DNA of 64,000 bases from Dongia_B sp035539215 (GCA_035539215.1 DATLIX010000058.1:1-64000), one strand, 5' to 3'; shown: positions 16,227 to 25,164, counted from the first letter of the stretch. Program-made: numbers and translations. Notes: generated from the sequence alone by a model not told the origin.

Positions 16227-18803
16227 ATGACGGCTCCGCTTCTTCCTACGCAACTGGGCTCATGGCCGCCGCTGACGGCGGATATCGCGCCGTTGGGCCT
16301 CGGCGCTGCCGATACGGGCATTTCCCGGCAGAAAGCGGCCGTGGCGCAAGCGCGTCGCCTGATGGCGGCGGGCCAGAAGTCGGTCATCACCTTCGATGTG
16401 TTCGATACGCTTCTGCTGCGTCGCTGCACCGCGCCGGACGGGGTATTCGAGCGCGCCTTCCATCACCTGCCGGTCGCAGCAAGCCATCCCGGTCTCGCCG
16501 AATCCTTCGTCCAGAGCCGGATCCTCGCGGAGTTGCGGGCACGGCAGAGGAGCGTCGCCGATATCAATTCCAGCGAAGTCACGATCGCCGAAATCTATCG
16601 GCGTCTGCCGCGCCATGCGCTCGGTCTCGAGGATGTGACGATTGAAACGTTGGTCGCGGCGGAGTTCCAGGCCGAGCTCGACCTTTGCCTGGTCAATCCG
16701 GAAATCCTGCAGCTGGTCCGGGAAGCCCTGGTGCGGCGGCAACCGCTGCGCATCGGCTTCATTTCCGATACCTACTGGTCGGCGGATCAGCTGAAGAGGC
16801 TTCTCAGCCACTGCGCGCCTGATCTGGTGGCCGATTTCATCTATACCTCGGCCGACCATCGCACCAGCAAGATGGCGACATTGTTCGACCGGGTGACGCG
16901 CGGCGAGGAATATCGCGGGGCGGAGGCAATTCATATCGGCGACAACCCGGTTGCCGATATTCTTGGCGCCCGCGCCTTCGGCATCGATGCCGTGCACTAC
17001 CCGCAGCCGCAGGAACCGATCTTGCCGCTGCTGACCCGGGAAAGCTTTGCCGCGCAGCTGCTGCAGTCGAAGCGACCGGATTTCAGTCATCGTCTGGATG
17101 ACGGCTTTCATCTGCTGCGCAGGACGGCGCTCTCCCAGCTTCCGATCCTGTCCCCCGAGCAACGCGAAGGTGCAGCAATCTTCGGGCCGCTGCTCGCCGG
17201 CTTTCAGCAGTTCCTCCGGCAGCGCGTCGCGAAGATCGACAGGGCAGGGGGAAAGGCGGCGATCCTGTTTCTCGGGCGCGACGGCTATCTGTCGTATCAG
17301 CTTTGGCGCGAGAGCCAGCCGGAGCCGGCCCATTACGTGGAGATCAACCGACGCGTCGCCCTGGTCGCCAATCTGCAGGAGGCAGGTCCCCTGCAGGACG
17401 TATTCGAAACCTGTCATGCGTTGAACGAAGCCGCCGTCCAGGCCTTTCTGAAGGTCGACCTGCCCTCGGTCAGGCGCTATTTCGCCGGCATCGACGGCGG
17501 CGTCATCGACGGCAAGACTTTCGCGGGCGATCTGCCGCGAATATTGGATGGCGAGGACATCGCCAGCCTTTCCAAAGTCATGCGCGACCAGGTGATGGCC
17601 CATCTGCGCCGGGCGGTGCCGGAATTCGATACTTGCTCCGACCTCATTCTGGTCGATCTCGGCTATACCGGGACGATCCAGCGCTCGCTGCGCGGAATTC
17701 TCGACCGCGAGGGGATGCGGCAGCGGCTGCACGGTGTCTATCTGGCCACGGTCGATGAGCGCTTCGTCGACCTTCCCGAAGGCGACACGGCGGCCGGCTA
17801 TATGGACAGCACCGTCGTCACGCCGGCCACCAAATTGTTCCTCATGCGCAATATCGCGGTGGTGGAGCAGGTCTTTTCGGCGCCGAATGGCTCGGTCCGG
17901 ACCTATGAAGAGGGCGTGGTGCGGCATGAAGAGGAGATCCGCCCACGCGAGCAACAGGCATTCTGCCGCGAGCTGCAGGGGGCGGCGCGCTCCTTTGCTG
18001 GTTTCTTCGATGCCGCAGCCAGGGAATTGAAAATCGACCTCGCCGCCAATCTGCAGAGATTGCGGGATTGGAGCACACTGGCGGTCCTGCGCCTGCTTGC
18101 CTTTCCCTCGCTCGGCGAGCAGCAGACCTATGGCGCCATGAAGCATGACGTCAATCTGGGCACCTACCTGCTCTATGACATGATCGACAGCGACCATGTC
18201 GGAAAGTTCCAGGCGGCCAGGGGCCTGCCTTCGGCAATGCAGGCCGAAGCCCCACCCATGTGGCTCGGCGGCTCGATGGCTGCCTTGTCGGCGCTCAATG
18301 CCTGCGCTTACGGCATGGCGGCCTTCGGCCTCTCATCTTCCGTCCTGCTGGCGGATCAGATGGCGACGCGTCTCGAGGCGCAAATCATCAAGGCGGGCCA
18401 GGCCGCCGCCTGCCAGGTGACTTGCCTGGTGACCGCCGGTGGCGAGTTGCGGCTGCGGCTGCCGCTCCTGCGGCGCCATCTTGGCGGCGTGGTGGCCTTG
18501 CCGTTGGCGAATTTCCTGCAGCACGGCCTCGTTCGCAGCATCTGCGCCCAGCGCGGCGAAACTTCGTCCGCCGCAATGGCGAGCGCGGAAATCGATGTGC
18601 TGGACAGATCGAGGCTTCAAGCGCTGCGCTGCCGCCTGGATGGCATGCAGTTCACAGCCCTCGATAAAGAGGCCTATCTGCTGATCTCGCCGCCTGACAT
18701 GCCGGCGGAAGTGACGATCGTGACCTTGACCATTCTGCCCTTGCCGCCCACTTCGGCGCAGGAGGCAAGCGTGCCGCCGGTGGAGATCAGGGGAGCGGCC
18801 TGA
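16227..18803 (+). CDS. Large HAD-superfamily protein, possible filament modification factor
   Basis: 858-residue protein. The N-terminal third is a HAD hydrolase: motif I VITFDVFDTLLLRR with Asp57 (the +2 position is Phe rather than Asp), motif II GFISDTYW, motif III Lys in TSKMATLF, motif IV IHIGDNPVADI near residue 235. The middle (AAILFLGRDGYLSYQLW, LILVDLGYTGTIQRSLRGIL) resembles the second half of predicted HAD proteins found in surface-polysaccharide clusters. The rest is not recognised. It begins 30 bases after flgL, and the methyltransferase gene follows after only 2 bases, so the pair is translationally coupled. A role in modifying flagellin or its glycan is inferred from location. 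Confidence 0.75.
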   Translation: MTAPLLPTQLGSWPPLTADIAPLGLGAADTGISRQKAAVAQARRLMAAGQKSVITFDVFDTLLLRRCTAPDGVFERAFHHLPVAASHPGLAESFVQSRILAELRARQRSVADINSSEVTIAEIYRRLPRHALGLEDVTIETLVAAEFQAELDLCLVNPEILQLVREALVRRQPLRIGFISDTYWSADQLKRLLSHCAPDLVADFIYTSADHRTSKMATLFDRVTRGEEYRGAEAIHIGDNPVADILGARAFGIDAVHYPQPQEPILPLLTRESFAAQLLQSKRPDFSHRLDDGFHLLRRTALSQLPILSPEQREGAAIFGPLLAGFQQFLRQRVAKIDRAGGKAAILFLGRDGYLSYQLWRESQPEPAHYVEINRRVALVANLQEAGPLQDVFETCHALNEAAVQAFLKVDLPSVRRYFAGIDGGVIDGKTFAGDLPRILDGEDIASLSKVMRDQVMAHLRRAVPEFDTCSDLILVDLGYTGTIQRSLRGILDREGMRQRLHGVYLATVDERFVDLPEGDTAAGYMDSTVVTPATKLFLMRNIAVVEQVFSAPNGSVRTYEEGVVRHEEEIRPREQQAFCRELQGAARSFAGFFDAAARELKIDLAANLQRLRDWSTLAVLRLLAFPSLGEQQTYGAMKHDVNLGTYLLYDMIDSDHVGKFQAARGLPSAMQAEAPPMWLGGSMAALSALNACAYGMAAFGLSSSVLLADQMATRLEAQIIKAGQAAACQVTCLVTAGGELRLRLPLLRRHLGGVVALPLANFLQHGLVRSICAQRGETSSAAMASAEIDVLDRSRLQALRCRLDGMQFTALDKEAYLLISPPDMPAEVTIVTLTILPLPPTSAQEASVPPVEIRGAA

Positions 18804-18805
18804 TC

Positions 18806-19624
18806 ATGGTCGAACTGCATCGCAACTCACTGTCCGAATTCGCCGGCCTGCCATTCGCGCTGCTGGAGGCGGCGAAGGCGCGCAGCGTTCTCCAGATCGG
18901 CCTCGGTAGCGGCGATTTCACCGAGCAACTGGCCGATTGGGCGGGCGATCGCGAAATCCGGCATATGGTGATCGATGCGGCGCCGAGCCGCAGGCAGCTG
19001 GCGTTCTTTCTCGAACGCACCAGCCTGATCTATACCGGCAACAGCCTCGATCTCCTGCCGGAACTGCCGCCGGTCGATGCCTATATCATCGATGGCGATC
19101 ACAACCATTATACCGTCTTCCACGAACTGCAGTTGATCGCGGCGCGGCGTCCGCGCGACGGAACCTTTCCCCTGGTTCTGGTTCATGCTGTCGGCTGGCC
19201 CTGTGGCCGGCGCGATTTCTACCGCCAGCCGGATCGGCTGCCGGGGCGCTCGCGGCAGCGTTACAGCTTCCATCTCGGTACCAGGCCCGGTACCAGGCTC
19301 GCCGTCAATGGCGGCCTGCGCGGCGACGGCGCCTATGCCATCGCCCTCACGGAAGGCGGGCCTGGAAACGGCATCCTCACAGCGATCGAGGACTTCCTGC
19401 ACGACTTCCCGCATCTCTTTTATGCGGAAATTCCCTGCTTCCACGGCCTCGGCATCATCGCTGATCCCTTGCAGGCCTTGCGCCTGAAACCTCTGCTTGC
19501 ACCCTATGCCGGCAATCCATTGCTCGCGCGGCTCGAAGAGGACCGGCTCAATCTCTATCTCGAGGTGCTACGGCTCCAGGACGAGCTTGCGGCCATGTCG
19601 ATGGACATGCAGAAGGCGCTGTAA
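18806..19624 (+). CDS. Class I SAM-dependent methyltransferase
   Basis: 272-residue enzyme with a Rossmann-type SAM-binding site: motif I SVLQIGLGSGDFTEQLADW at about 30-48 and the Methyltransf_24-type motif VDAYIIDGDHNHYTVFHEL at about 92-110. The last 60 residues form a helical tail. It starts 2 bases after the HAD gene stop, so the two proteins are made together. Standing at the end of the flagellar gene run, it may methylate flagellin side chains or a flagellar sugar. Such enzymes also occur in O-antigen clusters, so the target is not proven. No terminator is visible after it. Confidence 0.8.
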   Translation: MVELHRNSLSEFAGLPFALLEAAKARSVLQIGLGSGDFTEQLADWAGDREIRHMVIDAAPSRRQLAFFLERTSLIYTGNSLDLLPELPPVDAYIIDGDHNHYTVFHELQLIAARRPRDGTFPLVLVHAVGWPCGRRDFYRQPDRLPGRSRQRYSFHLGTRPGTRLAVNGGLRGDGAYAIALTEGGPGNGILTAIEDFLHDFPHLFYAEIPCFHGLGIIADPLQALRLKPLLAPYAGNPLLARLEEDRLNLYLEVLRLQDELAAMSMDMQKAL

Positions 19625-19655
19625 TCGGCTCGCAACGATTCATCCGCCAGTTATC

Positions 19656-20390
19656 CTACAGGACTGAGGCTGCTCCGAGCATATGTCCGTCATCGCGCTG
19701 CAGCAGCACGGCAACGCCTTCATCGTCGCTCGGCGGCGCGATGGGAAAATGCAGCTCCTGGCCCTGCCAGCGGCCGAGTTCGCTGATCGCGGTGACGCCG
19801 TTGGCATCGCGTGCCTCGCGCCCTGCGTTCTCGCCGCGCGCGACGGTCGTTTGCCTTTGGCGCAGGAAGCGCACCAGCAGCACCTTGCCGCTGCCTGAGC
19901 CGCTGCCGATGGTGACGGCATGCCGGTCATCCGAGAAGGCGATACTGGCCGCGCTCTCCGGAGCCGCCCGATCGATGCCGTCGAGCACGGCGCTGCGATT
20001 GGAGCCGACCACGTCCAGCCTCCCCTCGATCACCATTTGCGGCGTATAGATGGTGGGGAGGTTCAGCAACTGCGCATAGTCGCGCTGGCGCCGTGTCGAG
20101 CCGGGGGCCGAAAGCGGATCCTTCCAACCGAGATTGTCCCAATAATCAACATGAAAGCCGAGCGCGATCACGTTGCTGCGCTGCGCCAGTTCGCCGAGCA
20201 ACGCATCCGCCGGCGGACAGGAGGAACAGCCCTGCGAGGTGAAGAGTTCGACCACGACGGGCCGCGAGGCGGCCTGCGCCGCCGCGCTCAGCATCAGAAG
20301 CGTCAATGTGGCGGCGCCTAGCACCGCCGAAAGCCGTGCCGCCGCCTTGGCGTACCGCTGATCGATCGGGATTTGAGAAGACGATTTCAT
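19656..20390 (-). CDS. DUF1223 thioredoxin-fold periplasmic protein
   Basis: 244-residue secreted protein with an N-terminal signal peptide (hydrophobic stretch about 20-40, ending AAAQAA). The DUF1223 hallmark VVELFTSQGCSSCPPADALL follows at 46-65, with a thioredoxin-like C-x-x-C at Cys55/Cys58. The family is common in Alphaproteobacteria and its substrate is unknown; a periplasmic redox role is inferred from the CXXC. GGGAG precedes the ATG. It is convergent with the methyltransferase gene and divergent from the ArsR regulator, with 200 bases between, and nothing links it to either functionally. Confidence 0.9.
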   Translation of the reverse strand: MKSSSQIPIDQRYAKAAARLSAVLGAATLTLLMLSAAAQAASRPVVVELFTSQGCSSCPPADALLGELAQRSNVIALGFHVDYWDNLGWKDPLSAPGSTRRQRDYAQLLNLPTIYTPQMVIEGRLDVVGSNRSAVLDGIDRAAPESAASIAFSDDRHAVTIGSGSGSGKVLLVRFLRQRQTTVARGENAGREARDANGVTAISELGRWQGQELHFPIAPPSDDEGVAVLLQRDDGHMLGAASVL

Positions 20391-20523
20391 TGCGCACTCC
20401 CATTCGCGGCCGCCGGCCGGGCAGGCCGCTGTCCTGTTTGCCCGCGCCGCACTGCGTTATTCGCCGGCAAGCGGATGCCGGTTACGGATCGCGCGGCCGG
20501 AGCGATTGCGGGCTGTGATGCAC

Positions 20524-20571
20524 TTGACAGCCGAAGGTCGGTGAGTTATTTAGCCATATAGTTAAATAACT
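20524..20571 (+). promoter_or_regulatory. Promoter and probable autoregulatory operator of the ArsR-type gene
   Basis: TTGACA at 20524-20529 is separated by 17 bases from TATTTA at 20547-20552, a good vegetative promoter. The -10 lies inside an inverted repeat, AGTTATTTA (20544-20552) and TAAATAACT (20563-20571), with a 10-base spacer. This is the kind of AT-rich dyad bound by ArsR dimers, so repression by occlusion of the -10 is likely. Confidence 0.72.
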
Positions 20572-20590
20572 AATTGGTTAAGTTAGGTCG

Positions 20591-20980
20591 ATGGATTCCC
20601 TGAGCATGACCTTCGCGGCTCTGGCCGATCCGACCCGGCGTGCCATCCTGGCGCAGCTGGCGGAGGGTGAGGCCTCGGTAACGGTCCTGGCGCAGCCGTT
20701 CGCCATGAGCTTGCCGGCGATCTCCAAGCATCTCAAGGTCTTGGAGAAGGCCGGCTTGATTACACGCGGGCGTGACGCGCAATGGCGGCCGTGCCGGATC
20801 GAGCCGGCGGCGCTGCAGGATGTCGATGCCTGGCTTGATCGCTACCGGCAGTTCTGGACCGCGAGTCTGGACCGCCTCGGTGACTACCTCGCGGCGGTGC
20901 AGGCCGAAGACGTTGCCGCCGTTACGCCAGGAGGCGCAGCGAAGAGACCGCGCAGCAGACAATCGCGCCGCAAAAAATAG
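20591..20980 (+). CDS. ArsR-family winged-helix transcriptional regulator
   Basis: 129-residue dimeric DNA-binding repressor. The start (MTFAALADPTRRAILAQLAE) and recognition helix region (SLPAISKHLKVLEKAGLI) are typical of the ArsR subgroup paired with AHSA1/SRPBCC, YciI and glyoxalase-like genes rather than metal sensors. No Cys metal-binding motif is present. The tail is Lys/Arg-rich. It is probably autoregulated through the dyad at 20544-20571. Three or four genes for small stress or metabolite-related proteins follow on the same strand and are the likely targets. Confidence 0.92.
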   Translation: MDSLSMTFAALADPTRRAILAQLAEGEASVTVLAQPFAMSLPAISKHLKVLEKAGLITRGRDAQWRPCRIEPAALQDVDAWLDRYRQFWTASLDRLGDYLAAVQAEDVAAVTPGGAAKRPRSRQSRRKK

Positions 20981-21071
20981 AGCGGCAAGCCGAATAGGGA
21001 ACCCGCTGCCGGGTTCATCGTTGCCCCGGCAGCGAGGCGACAGATCGCATTGTCATGAAAGGAGAAGCGAT

Positions 21072-21842
21072 ATGCCCGCGCATAAGATCGTATCTCGTGA
21101 AGAATGGCTCACCGCCCGCAAGGCGCATCTCGTCCATGAAAAAGAAGCGACGCGCCAGCTCGACCGGCTGGCGGCGGAACGGCGCGACCTTCCCTGGGTC
21201 AGGGTCGAGAAGGAATATGCCTTTGAGGGCGCGCAGGGTCAGCAGACGCTGGCGCAGCTCTTCGGCCCGCATTCGCAGCTTTTCATCTATCATTTCATGT
21301 TCGGCCCGGCGTGGCAGCAAGGCTGCCCCTCCTGTTCGTTCCTCGCGGACCATATCGACGGTGCCGACCGGCATCTCAGCCATCACGATGTCTCGGTGGT
21401 TGCCGTTTCGCGCGCATCCTGGGCGAAGATCGCCGAGTTCAAGCGGCGCATGGGCTGGGATTTCGCCTGGGTGTCGTCCCACGGTTCCGATTTCAATTTC
21501 GATCATCACGTCTCCTTCACGGAGCTCGATCAGGCCAAAGGCAGGGCTTATTATAATTTCACCGAGGGCGAATACCTGTTCGACGAGATGCCTGGTATCA
21601 GCGTCTTCTTCAAGGATGACGATGGCGCCATCTATCATACTTATTCCGCCTATGCCCGCGGTGGCGATATCCTGATCGGCGCGCATCATTTTCTCGATAT
21701 GACGCCGAAGGGCCGCAACGAGACCCGGATCATGGACTGGGTGCGTCACCATGACCGCTATGACGATGCGCAGGCGGGGGATTGCTGCGGCGGCGCCACG
21801 GATCCGGTGAGCGTGGCACGCAGCCAGGGCCTGACGCGTTAG
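21072..21842 (+). CDS. DUF899 thioredoxin-like protein
   Basis: 256-residue soluble protein of the DUF899 family, a thioredoxin-like fold. Diagnostic segments are VSREEWLTARKAHLVHEKEA near the start, FMFGPAWQQGCPSCSFLADH with Cys85 and Cys88, and GWDFAWVSSHGSDFNFDHHV. The ATG at 21072 has AAGGAG upstream and gives the normal family length; an open frame extending 300 bases further upstream has no homology and overlaps the ArsR gene. It follows the ArsR gene by 91 bases and may be under its control. Function unknown; a redox role is inferred from the CXXC motif. Confidence 0.9.
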   Translation: MPAHKIVSREEWLTARKAHLVHEKEATRQLDRLAAERRDLPWVRVEKEYAFEGAQGQQTLAQLFGPHSQLFIYHFMFGPAWQQGCPSCSFLADHIDGADRHLSHHDVSVVAVSRASWAKIAEFKRRMGWDFAWVSSHGSDFNFDHHVSFTELDQAKGRAYYNFTEGEYLFDEMPGISVFFKDDDGAIYHTYSAYARGGDILIGAHHFLDMTPKGRNETRIMDWVRHHDRYDDAQAGDCCGGATDPVSVARSQGLTR

Positions 21843-21996
21843 GCGAATGCCGCCGCCTGCCATCTGCCGCGATGCCGGCTCGCCGGCTTATCAGACGGTC
21901 GACGACCGAACCATCTATTGCCGCCGCGTCATCCGGCTTCCCCGATGACCGCCCGCCGTCCATCCCACGGCTGGTGCAGCCCTAGCGAGAGAGGAC

Positions 21997-22410
21997 ATGA
22001 TGCAAATCCAACCCTATCTGCTTTTCGATGGCCGCTGCGAAGAGGCAATCGCCTTCTACCAGAAGGTATTGAAGGCCGAAGTGGTCATGAAAATGCATTT
22101 CAAGGATGCGCCGGATCAATCGATGGTCCAGCCCGCACATCGCGACAAGATCATGCATTCGACACTGCGTATCGGCGATTCCATCCTGCTCGCCTCCGAC
22201 GGCCACTGCGGGGGCAACGCCAAGTTCGAAGGCTTCTCGCTCTCCTTCACGGCCGCCAACGATGCGGAGGCGGAGCGCATCTTCGCGGCGCTTGGCGAGG
22301 GCGGCGAGGTGCGCATGCCGATGAGCCCGACCTTCTTTGCCACCCGCTTAGGCATGCTGGCGGATCGCTTCGGCGTCGGCTGGATGGTGATCGTGCCGAA
22401 GGAAATGTGA
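21997..22410 (+). CDS. VOC-family (PhnB-like) protein
   Basis: 137-residue glyoxalase/bleomycin-resistance-fold protein of the PhnB subtype. The N-terminus (IQPYLLFDGRCEEAIAFYQK) and the C-terminal MLADRFGVGWMVIVPKEM are characteristic of this group, annotated in many genomes as PhnB-like or 3-demethylubiquinone methyltransferase-like. Catalysis is not established for such proteins. AGAGAGG precedes the ATG. The YciI-like gene starts 13 bases after its stop, so the two are co-transcribed, probably together with the DUF899 gene. Confidence 0.9.
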   Translation: MMQIQPYLLFDGRCEEAIAFYQKVLKAEVVMKMHFKDAPDQSMVQPAHRDKIMHSTLRIGDSILLASDGHCGGNAKFEGFSLSFTAANDAEAERIFAALGEGGEVRMPMSPTFFATRLGMLADRFGVGWMVIVPKEM

Positions 22411-22423
22411 GGAGAGGAAGATC

Positions 22424-22852
22424 ATGCGCTTCATGCTGATCCGCAAGGCGGATAAGGAAACCGAAGCCGGCATCATGCCGAGCCGGGAATTGCTGGCGGC
22501 GATGGGTGCCTATATGGAGGAAATGGGCCAGGCCGGGATCTTGCGCGGCGGTGACGGGTTGAAGCCCAGCTCCACGGGCGTTCGGATGAAGTTCTCCGGC
22601 GGCGAGCCGCAGGTGATGAAAGGCCCCTTCGGGGAACCGTCGCATCTGGTCGCCGGCTATTGCCTGATCGATGTTCCTACGCTTGAGGAGGCGATCGGCT
22701 GGATGCGCCGCTGGCCGGTCCTCGATGGCCATGGCGAAGCCGAACTCGAATTGCGGCCTTTTTTCGAAGCCGAGGATTTCGGCGCCGAGTTCACGCCGGA
22801 AATGCGGGCGGCCGAGGACAGGTTGCGCACCGATATCGCCAGGAAGTGCTGA
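22424..22852 (+). CDS. YciI-related (DGPF-domain) protein
   Basis: 142-residue protein of the YCII/DGPF family, with MRFMLIRKADKETEAGIMPS at the start, the central GGEPQVMKGPFGEPSHLVAG (the family DGPF motif reads KGPF here) and IDVPTLEEAIGWMRRWP. Members often pair with ECF sigma factors, ArsR regulators and PhnB-like proteins, which fits the gene order. Function unknown; the fold is dimeric alpha/beta ferredoxin-like. GGAGAGG is placed well before the ATG. A GC-rich hairpin lies just after the stop. Confidence 0.9.
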   Translation: MRFMLIRKADKETEAGIMPSRELLAAMGAYMEEMGQAGILRGGDGLKPSSTGVRMKFSGGEPQVMKGPFGEPSHLVAGYCLIDVPTLEEAIGWMRRWPVLDGHGEAELELRPFFEAEDFGAEFTPEMRAAEDRLRTDIARKC

Positions 22853-22862
22853 GGCCGGGCAT

Positions 22863-22894
22863 GGCGGCGGCGGTGCTTGCGTGCCGCCGCCGCC
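22863..22894. terminator. GC-rich hairpin between convergent genes
   Basis: GGCGGCGGCGG at 22863-22873 pairs with CCGCCGCCGCC at 22884-22894 around a 10-base loop. It sits between the convergent YciI-like and acyl-CoA dehydrogenase genes and could slow transcription from both sides. There is no T-run on either strand, so intrinsic termination is uncertain. Confidence 0.4.
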
Positions 22895-22906
22895 GTCCCG
22901 GTGCGC

Positions 22907-24076
22907 TTACACCCAATCCGTATAGACGCCGAAGCCGCGCTTGCGGATCTGGCCGGCGATCACCACGCGCTGGATTTCCGAGGTGCCTTCCCAGATGCGG
23001 TCGACGCGGATATCGCGATAGAGCCGTTCGACCGGGTTCTCGCGCATATAGCCGCGGCCGCCGAGGATCTGCAGCGCTTTGTCGATGACGCGGCCGGCCA
23101 TCTCCGAGCAATGCAGTTTCAAGGCACTGGCGCGGGCATGGATCAGCTTGCGATCGAGCGCGTGATCGATTTCCCAGGCGACGCGATAAAGCATGGTCTT
23201 GGCGGCGAAGATCTCGACCGCCATATCGGCCAGCATGAATTCGATGGCCTGGAAATCGCGAATCGGCTTGCCGAACTGCACGCGCTTCGCCGCATAATCA
23301 TTGGCGATTTCGGCGGCGCGGATGGCGGCCCCCACGGTATGGCTGGCGATCTGCAGCCGCGCCTCGACGAACCAGTCCTTGGTCAAGTCGAGGCCCTGGC
23401 CGATCTCGCCCAGCACGTTCTCCTGCGGCACGGCGACGCTGTCGAAACGCAGCTCTGCGTGGTCGAAGGCGAAATTATGCATGAATTTCGGCGAGCGCAG
23501 ATGCGTCATGCCTTCGGCCGGCTTGTCGACCAGGAACAGGGTCGGCTTGTTTGGATCGCCGTCGACATGGGCATGGACGATGATGAAGTCGGAGGCATTA
23601 TAGGAAGTGACGAACCATTTCTCGCCGGTGAGGTGCCAGCGGTCGCCCTTGAGCACGGCACTGGTTTCCACCTGGCGCGGATCGGACCCGGCATTGGCCT
23701 CGGTGATGGCGAAGCAGCCGCGGCGCTCACCGCGGCAGGACGGGATGAGATAGCGCTGCTTCTGCTCAGCCGTGCCGAACTTCAGGCTGACCGGCGGACG
23801 CCAGACGCAGGACCAGAGGCCGTTGGTGACGCGGCCCAGCTGCTCTTCCATCACCGTCTGTTCCAGCATGGTGAGGCCGAGCCCGCCATGTTCGGCGCTG
23901 TGGTTGATGCCGGCGAGGCCCCAGTCGCGCACCTGCTGGCGCAAGGCGGCGCGGCGCTCCATCGGCAATTCGCCGTGCTCGTCGGCAATGGGTTCCAGGG
24001 GAATGAGAATCTGGTCGACGAAATCGCGTGCCTTTGCCGCCAGCTGTTTTTCCCGTGCCGATAAGGTGAGGTCCAT
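22907..24076 (-). CDS. Acyl-CoA dehydrogenase
   Basis: 389-residue FAD-dependent acyl-CoA dehydrogenase that introduces a trans-2,3 double bond in an acyl-CoA and passes electrons to ETF. Family signatures are CFAITEANAGSDP (FAD/substrate site), WHLTGEKWFVTSYNASDF, and the C-terminal QILGGRGYMRENPVERLYRD with IWEGTSEIQR; the Glu363 of WEGTSEIQ is the expected catalytic base. GGAAAGAG precedes the ATG. The upstream LysR gene on the same strand, 92 bases away, may regulate it. The preferred chain type cannot be read from the sequence. Confidence 0.93.
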   Translation of the reverse strand: MDLTLSAREKQLAAKARDFVDQILIPLEPIADEHGELPMERRAALRQQVRDWGLAGINHSAEHGGLGLTMLEQTVMEEQLGRVTNGLWSCVWRPPVSLKFGTAEQKQRYLIPSCRGERRGCFAITEANAGSDPRQVETSAVLKGDRWHLTGEKWFVTSYNASDFIIVHAHVDGDPNKPTLFLVDKPAEGMTHLRSPKFMHNFAFDHAELRFDSVAVPQENVLGEIGQGLDLTKDWFVEARLQIASHTVGAAIRAAEIANDYAAKRVQFGKPIRDFQAIEFMLADMAVEIFAAKTMLYRVAWEIDHALDRKLIHARASALKLHCSEMAGRVIDKALQILGGRGYMRENPVERLYRDIRVDRIWEGTSEIQRVVIAGQIRKRGFGVYTDWV

Positions 24077-24168
24077 GGTCGCGCTCTTTCCGAAGTCTGA
24101 TACCGATGATCAGGCTACGAAAATTGGCGACCGGTCACACGCCGCCTAATTGTCAGTCAGCTATGATC

Positions 24169-25164
24169 TCAGGGAATGCGGCGCGCCTTGCTCTGCGGCT
24201 TCCTGCCGGCCGGCTTCGGCGGCGCGCTCATTTCGGCCGGGGGCTCGGCGGGCAGTCGCTGCAAGGCCGTCATTTCATTCAGCAGCCAGTCGCGAACCAG
24301 CAGCGCCGGCTTGCGCAGCGGCCGGTTGCTGGTGGCGACCAGATAGTAGTTCCGGCCGGTGGTGAAGACATGCGGCGCCGCCGGCACCAAGCTGCCCTCG
24401 CCGAGCGCATGCGAGACGACATGACGCCAGCCAAGGGCAATGGCGCGGCCGCTGATCGCCGCCTGCAGCACCAGCGCATAATCGGAGAAGGTGAGGCTGC
24501 GGCTGCCGCGCAGTCCCGGCAGATCGAAAGCGGCGAGAAAGCGCGCCCAGGGCAGGCGCGTGGTGCCGGAAAGATGGGCGAGGGTGTGTCGCGTCATGTC
24601 GCAGCCCGGCGTCAGCGCCCCGTGCTGTTTCAGATAATCGGGCGAACAGACCGGCAGGATTTCCTCGGCCAGCAGCGGCCAGCGCAGATGTTCGGCGTCA
24701 TCCTGCGCGTCATAGCGGATACCGAAATCGACATCCTGGACCGGCCCCAGGGGCTCGCCGCGCATGACCTGGAAGCGCAGGTCGATATCGGGAAACTGGG
24801 CTTCGAAAGCCGGCAAACGCGGCATGATCCAGTGCATGGCGAAAGCCGAGGAGATCGACAGGGTAACGGTGCCCTGCTCGCCGTGCTGGCTGCGAATATC
24901 CTCGATCGCCATTTCCACGCGCTGGAAGCTGCTGGTGACGGCGGCATAAAGCTGCCGGCCTTCTTCCGTCAACTCGATGCCGGTCGGTGCCCGGTGGAAG
25001 AGCTTGGCGCCGAGATGCGCCTCGAAACGGGCGATCATGCGGCTGACCGCCGATTGCGTGACCGACAGTTCGCCCGCGGCTTGGGTGAAGCTGAGATAGC
25101 GCGCGGCCGCCTCGAACACGAAGAGGGCGCTGGGCGAAGGAACGAGGCGGCGCAAGGAGGTCAT
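24169..25164 (-). CDS. LysR-family transcriptional regulator (GcvA-like)
   Basis: 331-residue regulator with an N-terminal winged helix (PSALFVFEAAARYLSFTQAA, SVTQSAVSRMIARFEAHLG) and a C-terminal LysR substrate-binding domain of the GcvA-like type (ISSAFAMHWIMPRLPAFEAQ, VDFGIRYD). It ends in a basic tail. The start at 25164 fits the standard LysR beginning; the open frame extends 64 codons upstream without homology. No clear ribosome site is seen. The gene lies upstream of the acyl-CoA dehydrogenase on the same strand and may control it. Confidence 0.92.
   Translation of the reverse strand: MTSLRRLVPSPSALFVFEAAARYLSFTQAAGELSVTQSAVSRMIARFEAHLGAKLFHRAPTGIELTEEGRQLYAAVTSSFQRVEMAIEDIRSQHGEQGTVTLSISSAFAMHWIMPRLPAFEAQFPDIDLRFQVMRGEPLGPVQDVDFGIRYDAQDDAEHLRWPLLAEEILPVCSPDYLKQHGALTPGCDMTRHTLAHLSGTTRLPWARFLAAFDLPGLRGSRSLTFSDYALVLQAAISGRAIALGWRHVVSHALGEGSLVPAAPHVFTTGRNYYLVATSNRPLRKPALLVRDWLLNEMTALQRLPAEPPAEMSAPPKPAGRKPQSKARRIP

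Noticed and set aside
16260..18197. 645-codon frame antisense to the HAD gene
   Set aside because: No recognisable domain; the sense frame has HAD motifs and coupling to the methyltransferase.
22877..24064. 395-codon frame antisense to the acyl-CoA dehydrogenase
   Set aside because: No homology; the dehydrogenase is complete.
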